Shown here: piece after piece, positions 11,187-23,980 of the stretch | Layout of the letters: each line of letters starts with the position of its first letter | Position numbering within the stretch: the first letter of the stretch is position 1 | Source of the DNA: Leptasterias polaris | Lineage: Eukaryota; Echinodermata; Asteroidea; Forcipulatida; Asteriidae | Direction: 5' to 3' | Assembly: GCA_037783415.1 (NCBI GenBank) | Contig: JAZGTN010000150.1 | Coordinates: 248,001-312,000 of the forward strand | DNA: 64,000 nucleotides | Translations under genes and position numbers: made by a program | Notes under the pieces: model-generated | What the model was told of the DNA's origin: nothing | The model's database searches: none | The model's input: only the letters and a program-made list of their open reading frames with translations

Positions 11187-12543
11187 TAGCTCGTTCAACT
11201 GAAGTCGCTATTGCGTCGACTTCGGATGGTCCCCGCTCGCTGGTAATTTGCGGTATGAAGATGGCGCCTGCTGGCCCTCACATTCTGATTTTCGGATTTG
11301 GGAGTATTCAGGGAAGAATCAGGTAACAAAATTTGTCTCTCTGGCATGCTGTGATCAGGAGTTATTGTCAACCGTAGATTTAACTTTATTTCAGGGTCTC
11401 AACGTTTTCCGCAGGCACTATTTCTTGGCCTTTTTAAAAACTTTCATTTTCTTTGGGTAGGGGTGACTCTCTGGCCGCTAGCGCGGTCTAGAAATGTCTC
11501 TCCGCCCCAAGAATTCGGTCACATGACCCCTTGAGCTTGACCTACGAGTAGTGTAAAATTTGTGCCAATCCAAAAATGATGTCAAGTTGATTTGAGCGTA
11601 CTTACTTTGAATTTGCTTGAAAACTTCTCATTTTTTGGGGGTAGGGGTGACTCTCTGGCCGCTAGCGCCGTCTAGAAATGTCTCTCCGTCCCAAGAATTT
11701 GGTCACATGACCCCTTAAACTTGACCTACGAGTGGTGTAAAATTTGTGCCAATCCAAAAATGATGTCAGGTTGATTTGAGCGTACTTACTTTGAATTTGC
11801 TTGAAAACTTCTCATTTTCTTTGGGTAGGGGTGACTCTCTGGCCGCTAGCGCGGTCTAAAAATGTCTCACCGCCCCAAGAATTCGGTCACATGACCCCTT
11901 GAACTTGACCTACGAGTAGTGTAAAATTTGTGCCAATCCAAAAATGATGTCAGGTTGATTTGAGCGTACTTACTTTGAATTTGCTTGAAAACTTCTCATT
12001 TTTTGGGGGTAGGGGTGACTCTCTGGCCGCTAGCGCCGTCTAGAAATGTCTCTCCGCCCCAAGAATTTGGTCACATGACCCCTTAAACTTGACCTACGAG
12101 TGGTGTAAAATTTGTGCCAATCCAAAAATGATGTCAGGTTGATTTGAGCGTACTTACTTTGAATTTGCTTGAAAACCTCTCATTTTCTTTGGGTAGGGGT
12201 GACTCTCTGGCCGCTACCGCGGTCTATAAATGTCTCTTCCCTCCAAGATTTCGGTCACATGACCCCTAGAACTTGACCTTCGAGTGGTGTAAATTTTGTG
12301 CCAATCCAAAAATGATATCAGGTTGATTTGAGCGTACTTACTTTGAATTTGCTTGAAAACTTCTCATTTTCTTTGGGTAGGGGTGACTCTCTGGCCGCTA
12401 GCGCGGTCTATAAATGTTTCTCTCCCCCAAGATTTCGGTCACATGACCCCTAGAACTTGACCTTCGAGTGGTGTAAATTTTGTGCCAATCCAAAAATGAT
12501 GTCATGTTGATTTGACCGTGCTTACTTTGAATTTGTTTTAAAA
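11187..12543 (+). repeat. U14: insert-A-B-A-B-C'-C
   Basis: Six monomers. First A has TTGAGCTTG and GTCAAGTTG, B has CCGTCCCAAG, second A has CTAAAAATGTCTCACCG, C' has CTACCGCGG (breaking the CGCTAGCG palindrome) and GATATCAGG, C has TGTTTCTCTCCCCC. Confidence 0.9.
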
Positions 12544-13164
12544 TAGCTCGTTCAACTGAAGTCGCTATTGCGTCGACTTCGGATAGTCCCCGCTCGCTGG
12601 TAATTTGCGGTATAAAGATGGCGCCTGCTGGCCCTCACATTCTGATTTTCGGATTTGGGAGTATTCAGGGAAGAATCAGGTAACAAAATTTGTCTCTCTG
12701 GCATGCTGTGATCAGGAGTTATTGTCAACCGTAGATTTAACTTTATTTCAGGGTCTCAACGTTTTCCGCAGGCACTATTTCTTGGCCTTTTTTAAAACTT
12801 TCATTTTCTTTGGGTAGGGGTGACTCTCTGGCCGCTAGCGCGGTCTAGAAATGTCTCTCCGCCCCAAGAATTCGGTCACATGACCCCTTGAACTTGACCT
12901 ACGAGTAGTGTAAAATTTGTGCCAATCCAAAAATGATGTCAGGTTGATTTGAGCGTACTTACTTTGAATTTGCTTGAAAACTTCTCATTTTCTTTGGGTA
13001 GGGGTGACTCTCTGGCCGCTAGCGCGGTCTATAAATGTCTCTCTCCCCCAAGATTACGGTCACATGACCCCTAGAACTTGACCTTCGAGTGGTGTAAATT
13101 TTGTGCCAATCCAAAAATGATGTTATGTTGATTTGACCGTGCTTACTTTGAATTTGTTTTAAAA
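12544..13164 (+). repeat. U15: insert-A-C
   Basis: Insert has GGATAGTCCCC and TATAAAGATGG upstream of the ATG motif. C has GATTACGGTC and GATGTTATG. Confidence 0.92.
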
Positions 13165-13784
13165 TAGCTCGTTCAACTGAAGTCGCTATTGCGTCGACTT
13201 TGGATAGTCCCCGCTCGCTGGTAATTTGCGGTATGAAGATGGCCCCTGCTGGCCCTCACATTCTGATTTTCGGATTTGGGAGTATTCAGGGAAGAATCAG
13301 GTAACAAAATTTGTCTCTCTGGCATGCTGTGATCAGGAGTTATTGTCAACCGTAGATTTAACTTTATTTCAGGGTCTCAACGTTTTCCGCAGGCACTATT
13401 TCTTGGCCTTTTTTAAAACTTTCATTTTCTTTGGGTAGGGGTGACTTTCTGGCCGCTAGCGCGGTCTATAAATGTCTCTCCCACCAAGATTTCGGTCACA
13501 TGACCCCTAGAACTTGACCTTCGAGTGGTGTAAATTTTGTGCCAATCCAAAAATGATATCAGGTTGATTTGAGCGTACTTACTTTGAATTTGCTTGAAAA
13601 CTTCTCATTTTTGGGGGGTAGGGGTGACTCTCTGGCCGCTAGCGCGGTCTATAAATGTCTCTCCCCCCCAAGATTTCGGTCACATGACCCCTAGAACTTG
13701 ACCTTCGAGTGGTGTAAATTTTGTGCCAATCCAAAAATGATGTCATGTTGATTTGACCGTGCTTACTTTGAATTTGTTTTAAAA
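13165..13784 (+). repeat. U16: insert-C'-C
   Basis: No A monomer follows this insert; the junction leads directly into C' (GTGACTTTCTGG, TCTCCCACCAAG, GATATCAGG). The insert hairpin arm is changed (GACTTTGG) and the codon after ATG is GCC. Confidence 0.9.
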
Positions 13785-14590
13785 TAGCTCGTTCAACTGA
13801 AATCGCTATTGCGTCGACTTCGGATGGTCCCCGCTCGCTGGTAATTTGCGGTATGAAGATGGCGCCTGCTGGCCCTCACATTCTGATTTTCGGATTTGGG
13901 AGTATTCAGGGAAGAATCAGGTAACAAAATTTGTCTCTCTGGCATGCTGTGATCAGGAGTTATTGTCAACCGTAGATTTAACTTTATTTCAGGGTATCAA
14001 CGTTTTCCGCAGGCACTATTTCTTGGCCTTTTTTTTTTACTTTCATTTTCTTTGGGTAGGGGTGACTCTCTGGCCGCTAGCGCGGTCTAGAAATGTCTCT
14101 CCGCCCCAAGAATTCGGTCACATGACCCCTTGAACTTGACCTACGAGTAGTGTAAAATTTGTGCCAATCCAAAAATGATGTCAGGTTGATTTGAGCGTAC
14201 TTACTTTGAATTTGCTTGAAAACTTCTCATTTTTGGGGGGTAGGGGTGACTCTCTGGCCGCTAGCGTCGTCTAGAAATGTCTCTCCGCCCCAAGAATTTG
14301 GTCACATGACCCCTTAAACTTGACCTACGAGTGGTGTAAAATTTGTGCCAATCCAAAAATGATGTCAGGTTGATTTGAGCGTACTTACTTTGAATTTGCT
14401 TGAAAACTTCTCATTTTCTTTGGGTAGGGGTGACTCTCTGGCAGCTAGCGCGGTCTATAAATGTCTCTCCCCCCCAAGATTTCGGTCACATGACCCCTAT
14501 AACTTGACCTTCGAGTGGTGTAAATTTTGTGCCAATCCAAAAATGATGTCATGTTGATTTGACCGTGCTTACTTTGAATTTGTTTTAAAA
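13785..14590 (+). repeat. U17: insert-A-B-C
   Basis: Insert has GAAATCGC (hairpin arm change), GGGTATCAACG and a T10 tail; B has AGCGTCGTCTAG; C has CTGGCAGCTAGCG and CCCTATAAC. Confidence 0.93.
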
Positions 14591-15396
14591 TAGCTCGTTC
14601 AACTGAAGTCGCTATTGCGTCGACTTCGGATGGTCCCCGCTCGCTGGTAATTTGCGGTATGAAGATGGCGCCTGCTGGCCCTCACATTCTGATTTTCGGA
14701 TTTGGGAGTATTCAGGGAAGAATCAGGTAACAAAATTTGTCTCTCTGGCATGCTGTGATCAGGAGTTATTGTCAACCGTATATTTAACTTTATTTCAGGG
14801 TCTCAACGTTTTCCGCAGGCACTATTTCTTGGCCTTTTTTTTAAACTTTCATTTTCTTTGGGTAGGGGTGACTCTCTGGCCGCTAGCGCGGTCTAGAAAT
14901 GTCTCTCCGCCCCAAGAATTCGGTCACATGACTCCTTGAACTTGACCTACGAGTAGTGTAAAATTTGTGCCAATCCAAAAATGATGTCAGGTTGATTTGA
15001 GCGTACTTACTTTGAATTTGCTTGAAAACTTCTCATTTTTGGGGGGTAGGGGTGACTCTCTGGCCGCTAGCGCCGTCTAGAAATGTCTCTCCGCACCAAG
15101 AATTTGGTCACATGACCCCTTAAACTTGACCTACGAGTGGTGTAAAATTTGTGCCAATCCAAAAATGATGTCAGGTTGATTTGAGCGTACTTACTTTGAA
15201 TTTGCTTGAAAACTTCTCATTTTCTTTGGGTAGGGGTGACTCTCTGGCCGCTAGCGCGGTCTATAAATGTCTCTCCCCCCCAATATTTCGGTCACATGAC
15301 CCCTAGAACTTGATCTTCGAGTGGTGTAAATTTTGTGCCAATCCAAAAATGATGTCATGTTGATTTGACCGTGCTTACTTTGAATTTGTTTTAAAA
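14591..15396 (+). repeat. U18: insert-A-B-C
   Basis: Insert has CGTATATTTAAC, also seen in U66 and U67, and a T8A3 tail. A has GACTCCTTG; B has CCGCACCAAG; C has CCAATATTT and TTGATCTTCG. Confidence 0.93.
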
Positions 15397-15999
15397 TAGC
15401 TCGTTCAACTGAAGTCGCTATTGCGTCGACTTCGGATGGTCCCCGCTCGCTGGTAATTTGCGGTATGAAGATGGCGCCTGCTGGCCCTCACATTCTGATT
15501 TTCGGATTTGGGAGTATTCAGGGAAGAATCAGGTAACAAAATGTGTCTCTCTGGCATGCTGTGATCAGGAGTTATTGTCAACCGTAGATTTAACTTTATT
15601 TCAGGGTCTCAACGTTTTCCGCAGGAACTATTTCTTGGCCTTTTTTAAAACTTTCATTTTCTTTGGGTAGGGGTGACTCTCTGGCCGCTAGCGCGGTCTA
15701 GAAATGTCTCTCCGCCCCAAGAATTCGGTCACATGACCCCTTGAACTTGACCTACGAGTAGTGTAAAATTTGTGCCAATCCAAAAATTATGTCAGGTTGA
15801 TTTGAGCGTACTTACTTTGAATTTGCTTGAAAACTTCTCATTTTCTTTGGGTAGGGGTGACTCTCTGGCCGCTAGCGCGGTCTATAAATTTCGGTCACAT
15901 GACCCCTAGAACTTGACCTTCGAGTGGTGTAAATTTTGTGCCAATCCAAAAATGATGTCATGTTGATTTGACCGTGCTTACTTTGAATTTGTTTTAAAA
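15397..15999 (+). repeat. U19: insert-A-C with an 18-bp deletion
   Basis: Insert has AAAATGTGTC and GCAGGAACT. A has AAAATTATGTC. In C the segment GTCTCT through the C run to AAGAT is missing, so TATAAAT is followed directly by TTCGGTCAC near 15889; the unit is 603 instead of 621 bp. Confidence 0.92.
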
Positions 16000-16804
16000 T
16001 AGCTCGTTCAACTGAAGTCGCTATTGCGTCGACTTCGGATGGTCCCCGCTCGCTGGTAATTTGCGGTATGAAGATGGCGCCTGCTGGCCCTCACATTCTG
16101 ATTTTCGGATTTGGGAGTATTCAGGGAAGAATCAGGTAACAAAATTTGTCTCTCTGGCATGCTGTGATCAGGAGTTATTGTCAACCGTAGATTTAACTTT
16201 ATTTCAGGGTCTCAACGTTTTCCGCAGGCACTATTTCTTGGCCTTTTTTAAAACTTTCATTTTCTTTGGGTAGGGGTGACTCTCTGGCCGCTAGCGCGGT
16301 CTAGAAATGTCTCTCCGCCCCAAGAATTCGGTCACATGACCCCTTGAACTTGACCTACGAGTAGTGTAAAATTTGTGCCAATCCAAAAATGATGTCAGGT
16401 TGATTTGAGCGTACTTACTTTGAATTTGCTTGAAAACTTCTCATTTTTGGGGGATAGGGGTGACTCTCTGGCCGCTAGCGCCGTCTAGAAATGTCTCTCT
16501 GCCCCAAGAATTTGGTCACATGACCCCTTAAACTTAACCTACAAGTGGTGTAAAATTTGTGCCAATCCAAAAATGATGTCAGGTTGATTTGAGCGTACTT
16601 ACTTTGAATTTGCTTGAAAACTTCTCATTTTCTTTGGGTAGGGGTGACTCTCTGGCCGCTAGCGCGGTCTATAAATGTCTCTCCCCCCCAAGATTTCGGT
16701 CACATGACCCCTAGAACTAGACCTTCGAGTGGTGTAAATTTTGTGCCAATCCAAAAATGATGTCATGTTGATTTGACCGTGCTTACTTTGAATTTGTTTT
16801 AAAA
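16000..16804 (+). repeat. U20: insert-A-B-C
   Basis: B has GGGGGATAGG, TCTCTCTGCCCC and CTTAACCTACAAG; C has GAACTAGACC. Confidence 0.93.
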
Positions 16805-17241
16805 TAGCTCGTTCAACTGAAGTCGCTATTGCGTCGACTTCGGATGGTCCCCGCTCGCTGGTAATTTGCGGTATGAAGATGGCGCCTGCTGGCCCTCACA
16901 TTCTGATTTTCGGATTTGGGAGTATTCAGGGAAGAATCAGGTAACAAAATTTGTCTCTCTGGCATGCTGTGATCAGGAGTTATTGTCAACCGTAGATTTA
17001 ACTTTATTTCAGGGTCTCAACGTTTTCCGCAGGCACTATTTCTTGGCCTTTTTTAAAACTTTCATTTTCTTTGGGTAGGGGTGACTCTCTGGCCGCTAGC
17101 GCGGTCTAGAAATGTCTCTCCGCCCCAAGAATTCGGTCACATGACCCCTTGAACTTGACCTACGAGTAGTGTAAAATTTGTGCCAATCCAAAAATGATGT
17201 CATGTTGATTTGACCGTGCTTACTTTGAATTTGTTTTAAAA
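16805..17241 (+). repeat. U21: insert-A/C, minimal 437-bp unit
   Basis: The single monomer is A down to GATGTCA and then has the C tail TGTTGATTTGACCGTG, a later crossover point than in U9. Confidence 0.93.
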
Positions 17242-17678
17242 TAGCTCGTTCAACTGAAGTCGCTATTGCGTCGACTTCGGATGGTCCCCGCTCGCTGGTA
17301 ATTTGCGGTATGAAGATGGCGCCTGCTGGCCCTCACATTCTGATTTTCGGATTTGGGAGTATTCAGGGAAGAATCAGGTAACAAAATTTGTCTCTCTGGC
17401 ATGCTGTGATCAGGAGTTATTGTCAACCGTAGATTTAACTTTATTTCAGGGTCTCAACGTTTTCCGCAGGCACTATTTCTTGGCCTTTTTTAAAACTTTC
17501 ATTTTCTTTGGGTAGGGGTGACTCTCTGGCCGCTAGCGCGGTCTAGAAATGTCTCTCCGCCCCAAGAATTCGGTCACATGACCCCTTGAACTTGACCTAC
17601 GAGTAGTGTAAAATTTGTGCCAATCCAAAAATGATGTCATGTTGATTTGACCGTGCTTACTTTGAATTTGTTTTAAAA
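17242..17678 (+). repeat. U22: insert-A/C, minimal 437-bp unit
   Basis: Looks identical in structure to U21, so the two form a direct 437-bp tandem duplication. Confidence 0.93.
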
Positions 17679-18483
17679 TAGCTCGTTCAACTGAAGTCGC
17701 TATTGCGTCGACTTCGGATGGTCCCCGCTCGCTGGTAATTTGCGGTATGAAGATGGCGCCTGCTGGCCCTCACATTCTGATTTTCGGATTTGGGAGTATT
17801 CAGGGAAGAATCAGGTAACAAAATTTGTCTCTCTGGCATGCTGTGATCAGGAGTTATTGTCAACCGTAGATTTAACTTTATTTCAGGGTCTCAACGTTTT
17901 CCGCAGGCACTATTTCTTGGCCTTTTTTTAAACTTTCATTTTCTTTGGGTAGGGGTGACTCTCTGGCCGCTAGCGCGGTCTAGAAATGTCTCTCCGCCCC
18001 AATAATTCGGTCACATGACCCCTTGAACTTGACCTACGAGTAGTGTAAAATTTGTGCCAATCCAAAAATGATGTCAGGTTGATTTGAGCGTACTTACTTT
18101 GAATTTGCTTGAAAACTTCTCATTTTTGGGGGATAGGGGTGACTCTCTGGCCGCTAGCGCCGTCTAGAAATGTCTCTCCGCCCCAAGAATTTGGTCACAT
18201 GACCCCTTAAACTTAACCTACAAGTGGTGTAAAATTTGTGCCAATCCAAAAATGATGTCAGGTTGATTTGAGCGTACTTAATTTGAATTTGCTTGAAAAC
18301 TTCTCATTTTCTTTGGGTAGGGTTGACTCTCTGGCCGCTAGCAGGGTCTATAAATGTCTCTCCCCTCCAAGATTTCGGTCACATGACCCCTATAACTTGA
18401 CCTTCGAGTGGTGTAAATTTTGTGCCAATCCAAAAATGATGTCATGTTGATTTGACCGTGCTTACTTTGAATGTGTTTTAAAA
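17679..18483 (+). repeat. U23: insert-A-B-C
   Basis: Insert tail T7A3. A has CCAATAATTCGG; B shares GGGGGATAGG and CTTAACCTACAAG with U20; C is unusually divergent (AGGGTTGAC, AGCAGGGTCTATA, CCCTATAAC, GAATGTGTTTT). Confidence 0.92.
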
Positions 18484-19656
18484 TAGCTCGGTCAACTGAA
18501 GTCGCTATTGCGTCGACTTCGGATGGTCCCCGCTCGCTGGTAATTTGCGGTATGAAGATGGCGCCTGCTGGCCCTCACATTCTGATTTTCGGATTTGGGA
18601 GTATTCAGGGAAGAATCAGGTAACAAAATTTGTCTCTCTGGCATGCTGTGATCAGGAGTTATTGTCAACCGTAGATTTAACTTTATTTCAGGGTCTCAAC
18701 GTTTTCCGCAGGCACTATTTCTTGGCCTTTTTTAAAACTTTCATTTTCTTTGGGTAGGGGTGACTCTCTGGCCGCTAGCGCGGTCTATAAATGTCTCTCC
18801 GCCCCAAGAATTCGGTCACATGACCCCTTGAACTTGACCTACGAGTAGTGTAAAATTTGTGCCAATCCAAAAATGATGTCAGGTTGATTTGAGCGTACTT
18901 ACTTTGAATTTGCTTGAAAACTTCTCATTTTGGGGGGATAGGGGTGACTCTCTGGCCGCTAGCGCCGTCTAGAAATGTCTCTCCGCCCCAATAATTCGGT
19001 AACATGACCCCTTGAACTTGACCTACGAGTAGTGTAAAATTTGTGCCAATCCAAAAATGATGTCAAGTTGATTTGAGCGTACTTACTTTGAATTTGCTTG
19101 AAAACTTCTCATTTTTGGGGGGTAGGGGTGACTCTCTGGCCGCTAGCGCCGTCTAGAAATGTCTCTCCGCCCCAAGAATTCGGTCACATGACCCCTTAAA
19201 CTTGACCTACGAGTGGTGTAAAATTTGTGCCAATCCAAAAATGATGTCAGGTTGATTTGAGCGTACTTACTTTGAATTTGCTTGAAAACTTCTCATTTTC
19301 TTTGGGTAGGGGTGACTCTCTGGCCGCTAGCGCGGTCTATAAATGTCTCTCCCCCCCAAGATTTCGGTCACATGACCCCTAGAACTTGACCTTCGAGTGG
19401 TGTAAATTTTGTGCCAATCCAAAAATGATGTCAGGTTGATTTGAGCGTACTTACTTTGAATTTGCTTGAAAACTTCTCATTTTCTTTGGGTAGGGGTGAC
19501 TCTCTGGCCGCTAGCGCGGTCTATAAATGTCTCTCCCCCCCAAGATTTCGGTCACATGACCCCTAGAACTTGACCTTCGAGTGGTGTAAATTTTGTGCCA
19601 ATCCAAAAATGATGTCATGTTGATTTGACCGTGCTTACTTTGAATTTGTTTTAAAA
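18484..19656 (+). repeat. U24: insert-A-B/A-B-C'-C
   Basis: Five monomers. Insert starts AGCTCGGTCAACTG. A has TATAAATG with an A body. B/A has TTTTGGGGGGATAGG, GGTAACATG and GTCAAGTTG, the marker set of the 1978-bp blocks. Confidence 0.9.
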
Positions 19657-20461
19657 TAGCTCGTTCAACTGAAGTCGCTATTGCGTCGACTTCGGATGGT
19701 CCCCGCTCGCTGGTAATTTGCGGTATGAAGATGGCGCCTGCTGGCCCTCACATTCTGATTTTCGGATTTGGGAGTATTCAGGGAAGAATCAGGTAACAAA
19801 ATTTGTCTCTCTGGCATGCTGTGATCAGGAGTTATTGTCAACCGTAGATTTAACTTTATTTTAGGGTCTCAACGTTTTCCGCAGGCACTATTTCTTGGCC
19901 TTTTTTAAAACTTTCATTTTCTTTGGGTAGGGGTGACTCTCTGGCCGCTAGCGCGGTCTAGAAATGTCTCTCCGCCCCAAGAATTTGGTCACATGACCCC
20001 TTGAACTTGACCTACGAGTAGTGTAAAATTTGTGCCAATCCAAAAATGATGTCAGGTTGATTTGAGCGTACTTACTTTGAATTTGCTTGAAAACTTCTCA
20101 TTTTTTGGAGGTAGGGGTGACTCTCTGGCCGCTAGCGCCGTCTAGAAATGTCTCTCCGCCCCAAGAATTTGGTCACATGACCCGTTAAACTTGACCTACG
20201 AGTGGTGTAACATTTGTGCCAATCCAAAAATGATGTCAGGTTGATTTGAGCGTACTTACTTTGAATTTGCTTGAAAACTTCTCATTTTATTTGGGTAGGG
20301 GTGACTCTCTGGCCGCTAGCGCGGTCTATAAATGTCTCTCCCCCCCAAGATTTCGTTCACATGACCCCTATAACTTGACCTTCGAGTGGTGTAAATTTTG
20401 TGCCAATCCAAAAATTATGTCATGTTGATTTGACCGTGCTTACTTTGAATTTGTTTTAAAA
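19657..20461 (+). repeat. U25: insert-A-B-C
   Basis: The insert acceptor-like site reads TTTTAGGG instead of TTTCAGGG, which puts a stop in the frame otherwise open through the insert. B has TTTTTTGGAGGTAGG and CCCGTTAAAC; C has CATTTTATTTGG, TTCGTTCAC and CCCTATAAC. Confidence 0.92.
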
Positions 20462-21450
20462 TAGCTCGTTCAACTGAAGTCGCTATTGCGTCGACTTCGG
20501 ATGGTCCCCGCTCGCTGGTAATTTGCGGTATGAAGATGGCGCCTGCTGGCCCTCACATTCTGATTTTCGGATTTGGGAGTATTCAGGGAAGAATCAGGTA
20601 ACAAAATTTGTCTCTCTGGCATGCTGTGATCAGGAGTTATTGTCAACCGTAGATTTAACTTTATTTCAGGGTCTCAACGTTTTCCGCAGGCACTATTTCT
20701 TGGCCTTTTTTAAAACTTTCATTTTCTTTGGGTAGGGGTGACTCTCTGGCCGCTAGCGCGGTCTAGAAATGTCTCTCCGCCCCAAGAATTCGGTCACATG
20801 ACCCCTTGAACTTGACCTACGAGTAGTGTAAAATTTGTGCCAATCCAAAAATGATGTCAGGTTGATTTGAGCGTACTTACTTTGAATTTGCTTGAAAACT
20901 TCTCATTTTGGGGGGATAGGGGTGACTCTCTGGCCGCTAGCGCCGTCTAGAAATGTCTCTCCGCCCCAAGAATTCGGTAACATGACCCCTTGAACTTGAC
21001 CTACGAGTAGTGTAAAATTTGTGCCAATCCAAAAATGATGTCAAGTTGATTTGAGCGTACTTACTTTGAATTTGCTTGAAAACTTCTCATTTTTGGGGGG
21101 TAGGGGTTACTCTCTGGCCGCTAGCGCCGTCTAGAAATGTCTCTCCGCCCCAAGAATTCGGTCACATGACCCCTTAAACTTGACCTACGAGTGGTGTAAA
21201 ATTTGTGCCAATCCAAAAATGATGTCAGGTTGATTTGAGCGTACTTACTTTGAATTTGCTTGAAAACTTCTCATTTTCTTTGGGTAGGGGTGACTCTCTG
21301 GCCGCTAGCGCGGTCTATAAATGTCTCTCCCCCCCAAGATTTCGGTCACATGACCCCTAGAACTTGACCTTCGAGTGGTGTAAATTTTGTGCCAATCCAA
21401 AAATGATGTCATGTTGATTTAACCGTGCTTACTTTGAATTTGTTTTAAAA
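20462..21450 (+). repeat. U26: insert-A-B/A-B-C
   Basis: Four monomers. B/A repeats the U24 markers (GGGGGGATAGG, GGTAACATG, GTCAAGTTG); B has GGGGTTACTC; C tail reads GATTTAACCG. Confidence 0.92.
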
Positions 21451-22439
21451 TAGCTCGTTCAACTGAAGTCGCTATTGCGTCGACTTCGGATGGTCCCCGC
21501 TCGCTGGTAATTTGCGGTATGAAGATGGCGCCTGCTGGCCCTCACATTCTGATTTTCGGATTTGGGAGTATTCAGGGAAGAATCAGGTAACAAAATTTGT
21601 CTCTCTGGCATGCTGTGATCAGGAGTTATTGTCAACCGTAGATTTAACTTTATTTCAGGGTCTCAACGTTTTCCGCAGGCACTATTTCTTGGCCTTTTTT
21701 AAAACTTTCATTTTCTTTGGGTAGGGGTGACTCTCTGGCCGCTAGCGCGGTCTAGAAATGTCTCTCCGCCCCAAAAATTTGGTCACATGACCCCTTGAAC
21801 TTGACCTACGAGTAGTGTAAAATTTGTGCCAATCCAAAAATGATGTCAGGTTGATTTGAGCGTACTTACTTTGAATTTGCTTGAAAACTTCTCATTTTTT
21901 GGGGGTAGGGGTGACTCTCTGGCCGCTAGCGCCGTCTAGAAATGTCTCTCCGCCCCAAGAATTTGGTCACATGACCCGTTAAACTTGACCTACGAGTGGT
22001 GTAAAATTTGTGCCAATCCAAAAATGATGTCAGGTTGATTTGAGCGTACTTACTTTGAATTTGCTTGAAAACTTCTCATTTTTGGGGGGTAGGGGTGACT
22101 CTCTGGCCGCTAGCGCCGTCTAGAAATGTCTCTCCGCCCCAAGAATTTGGTCACATGACCCCTTAAACTTGACCTACGAGTGGTGTAAAATTTGTGCCAA
22201 TCCAAAAATGATGTCAGGTTGATTTGAGCGTACTTACTTTGAATTTGCTTGAAAACTTCTCATTTTATTTGGGTAGGGGTGACTCTCTGGCCGCTAGCGC
22301 GGTCTATAAATGTCTCTCCCCCCCAAGATTTCGGTCACATGACCCCTATAACTTGACCTTCGAGTGGTGTAAATTTTGTGCCAATCCAAAAATGATGTCA
22401 TGTTGATTTAACCGTGCTTACTTTGAATTTGTTTTAAAA
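21451..22439 (+). repeat. U27: insert-A-B-B-C
   Basis: A has CCAAAAATTTGG; first B has CCCGTTAAAC; C has CATTTTATTTGG, CCCTATAAC and GATTTAACCG. Parallels U25 with one extra B. Confidence 0.92.
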
Positions 22440-23980
22440 TAGCTCGTTCAACTGAAGTCGCTATTGCGTCGACTTCGGATGGTCCCCGCTAGCTGGTAAT
22501 TTGCGGTATGAAGATGGCGCCTGCTGGCCCTCACATTCTGATTTTCGGATTTGGGAGTATTCAGGGAAGAATCAGGTAACAAAATTTGTCTCTCTGGCAT
22601 GCTGTGATCAGGAGTTATTGTCAACCGTAGATTTAACTTTATTTCAGGGTCTCAACGTTTTCCGCAGGCACTATTTCTTGGCCTTTTTTAAAACTTTCAT
22701 TTTCTTTGGGTAGGGGTGACTCTCTGGCCGCTAGCGCGGTCTAGAAATGTCTCTCCGCCCCAAGAATTTGGTCACATGACCCCTTGAACTTGACCTACGA
22801 GTAGTGTAAAATTTGTGCCAATCCAAAAATGATGTCAGGTTGATTTGAGCGTACTTACTTTGAATTTGCTTGAAAACTTCTCATTTTTGGGGGGTAGGGG
22901 TGACTCTCTGGCCGCTAGCGCCGTCTAGAAATGTCTCTCCGCCCCAAGAATTTGGTCACATGACCCGTTAAACTTGACCTACGAGTGGTGTAAAATTTGT
23001 GCCAATCCAAAAATGATGTCAGGTTGATTTGAGCGTACTTACTTTGAATTTGCTTGAAAACTTCTCATTTTCTTTGGGTAGGGGTGACTCTCTGGCCGCT
23101 AGCGCGGTCTAGAAATGTCTCTCCGCCCCAAGAATTCGGTCACATGACCCCTTGAACTTGACCTACGAGTAGTGTAAAATTTGTGCCAATCCAAAAATGA
23201 TGTCAGGTTGATTTGAGCGTACTTACTTTGAATTTGCTTGAAAACTTCTCATTTTGGGGGGATAGGGGTGACTCTCTGGCCGCTAGCGCCGTCTAGAAAT
23301 GTCTCTCCGCCCCAAGAATTCGGTAACATGACCCCTTGAACTTGACCTACGAGTAGTGTAAAATTTGTGCCAATCCAAAAATGATGTCAAGTTGATTTGA
23401 GCGTACTTACTTTGAATTTGCTTGAAAACTTCTCATTTTTGGGGGGTAGGGGTGACTCTCTGGCCGCTAGCGCCGTCTAGAAATGTCTCTCCGCCCCAAG
23501 AATTCGGTCACATGACCCCTTAAACTTGACCTACGAGTGGTGTAAAATTTGTGCCAATCCAAAAATGATGTCAGGTTGATTTGAGCGTACTTACTTTGAA
23601 TTTGCTTGAAAACTTCTCATTTTCTTTGGGTAGGGGTGACTCTCTGGCCGCTAGCGCGGTCTATAAATGTCTCTCCCCCCCAAGATTTCGGTCACATGAC
23701 CCCTAGAACTTGATCTTCGAGTGGTGTAAATTTTGTGCCAATCCAAAAATGATGTCAGGTTGATTTGAGCGTACTTACTTTGAATTTGCTTGAAAACTTC
23801 TCATTTTCTTTGGGTAGGGGTGACTCTCTGGCCGCTAGCGCGGTCTATAAATGTCTCTCCCCCCCAATATTTCGGTCACATGACCCCTAGAACTTGACCT
23901 TCGAGTGGTGTAAATTTTGTGCCAATCCAAAAATGATGTAATGTTGATTTGACCGTGCTTACTTTGAATTTGTTTTAAAA
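22440..23980 (+). repeat. U28: insert-A-B-A-B/A-B-C'-C
   Basis: Seven monomers. Insert has CCGCTAGCTGG. The third to sixth monomers repeat the A-B/A-B-C' string of U24; C has CCAATATTT and GATGTAATG. Confidence 0.9.
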
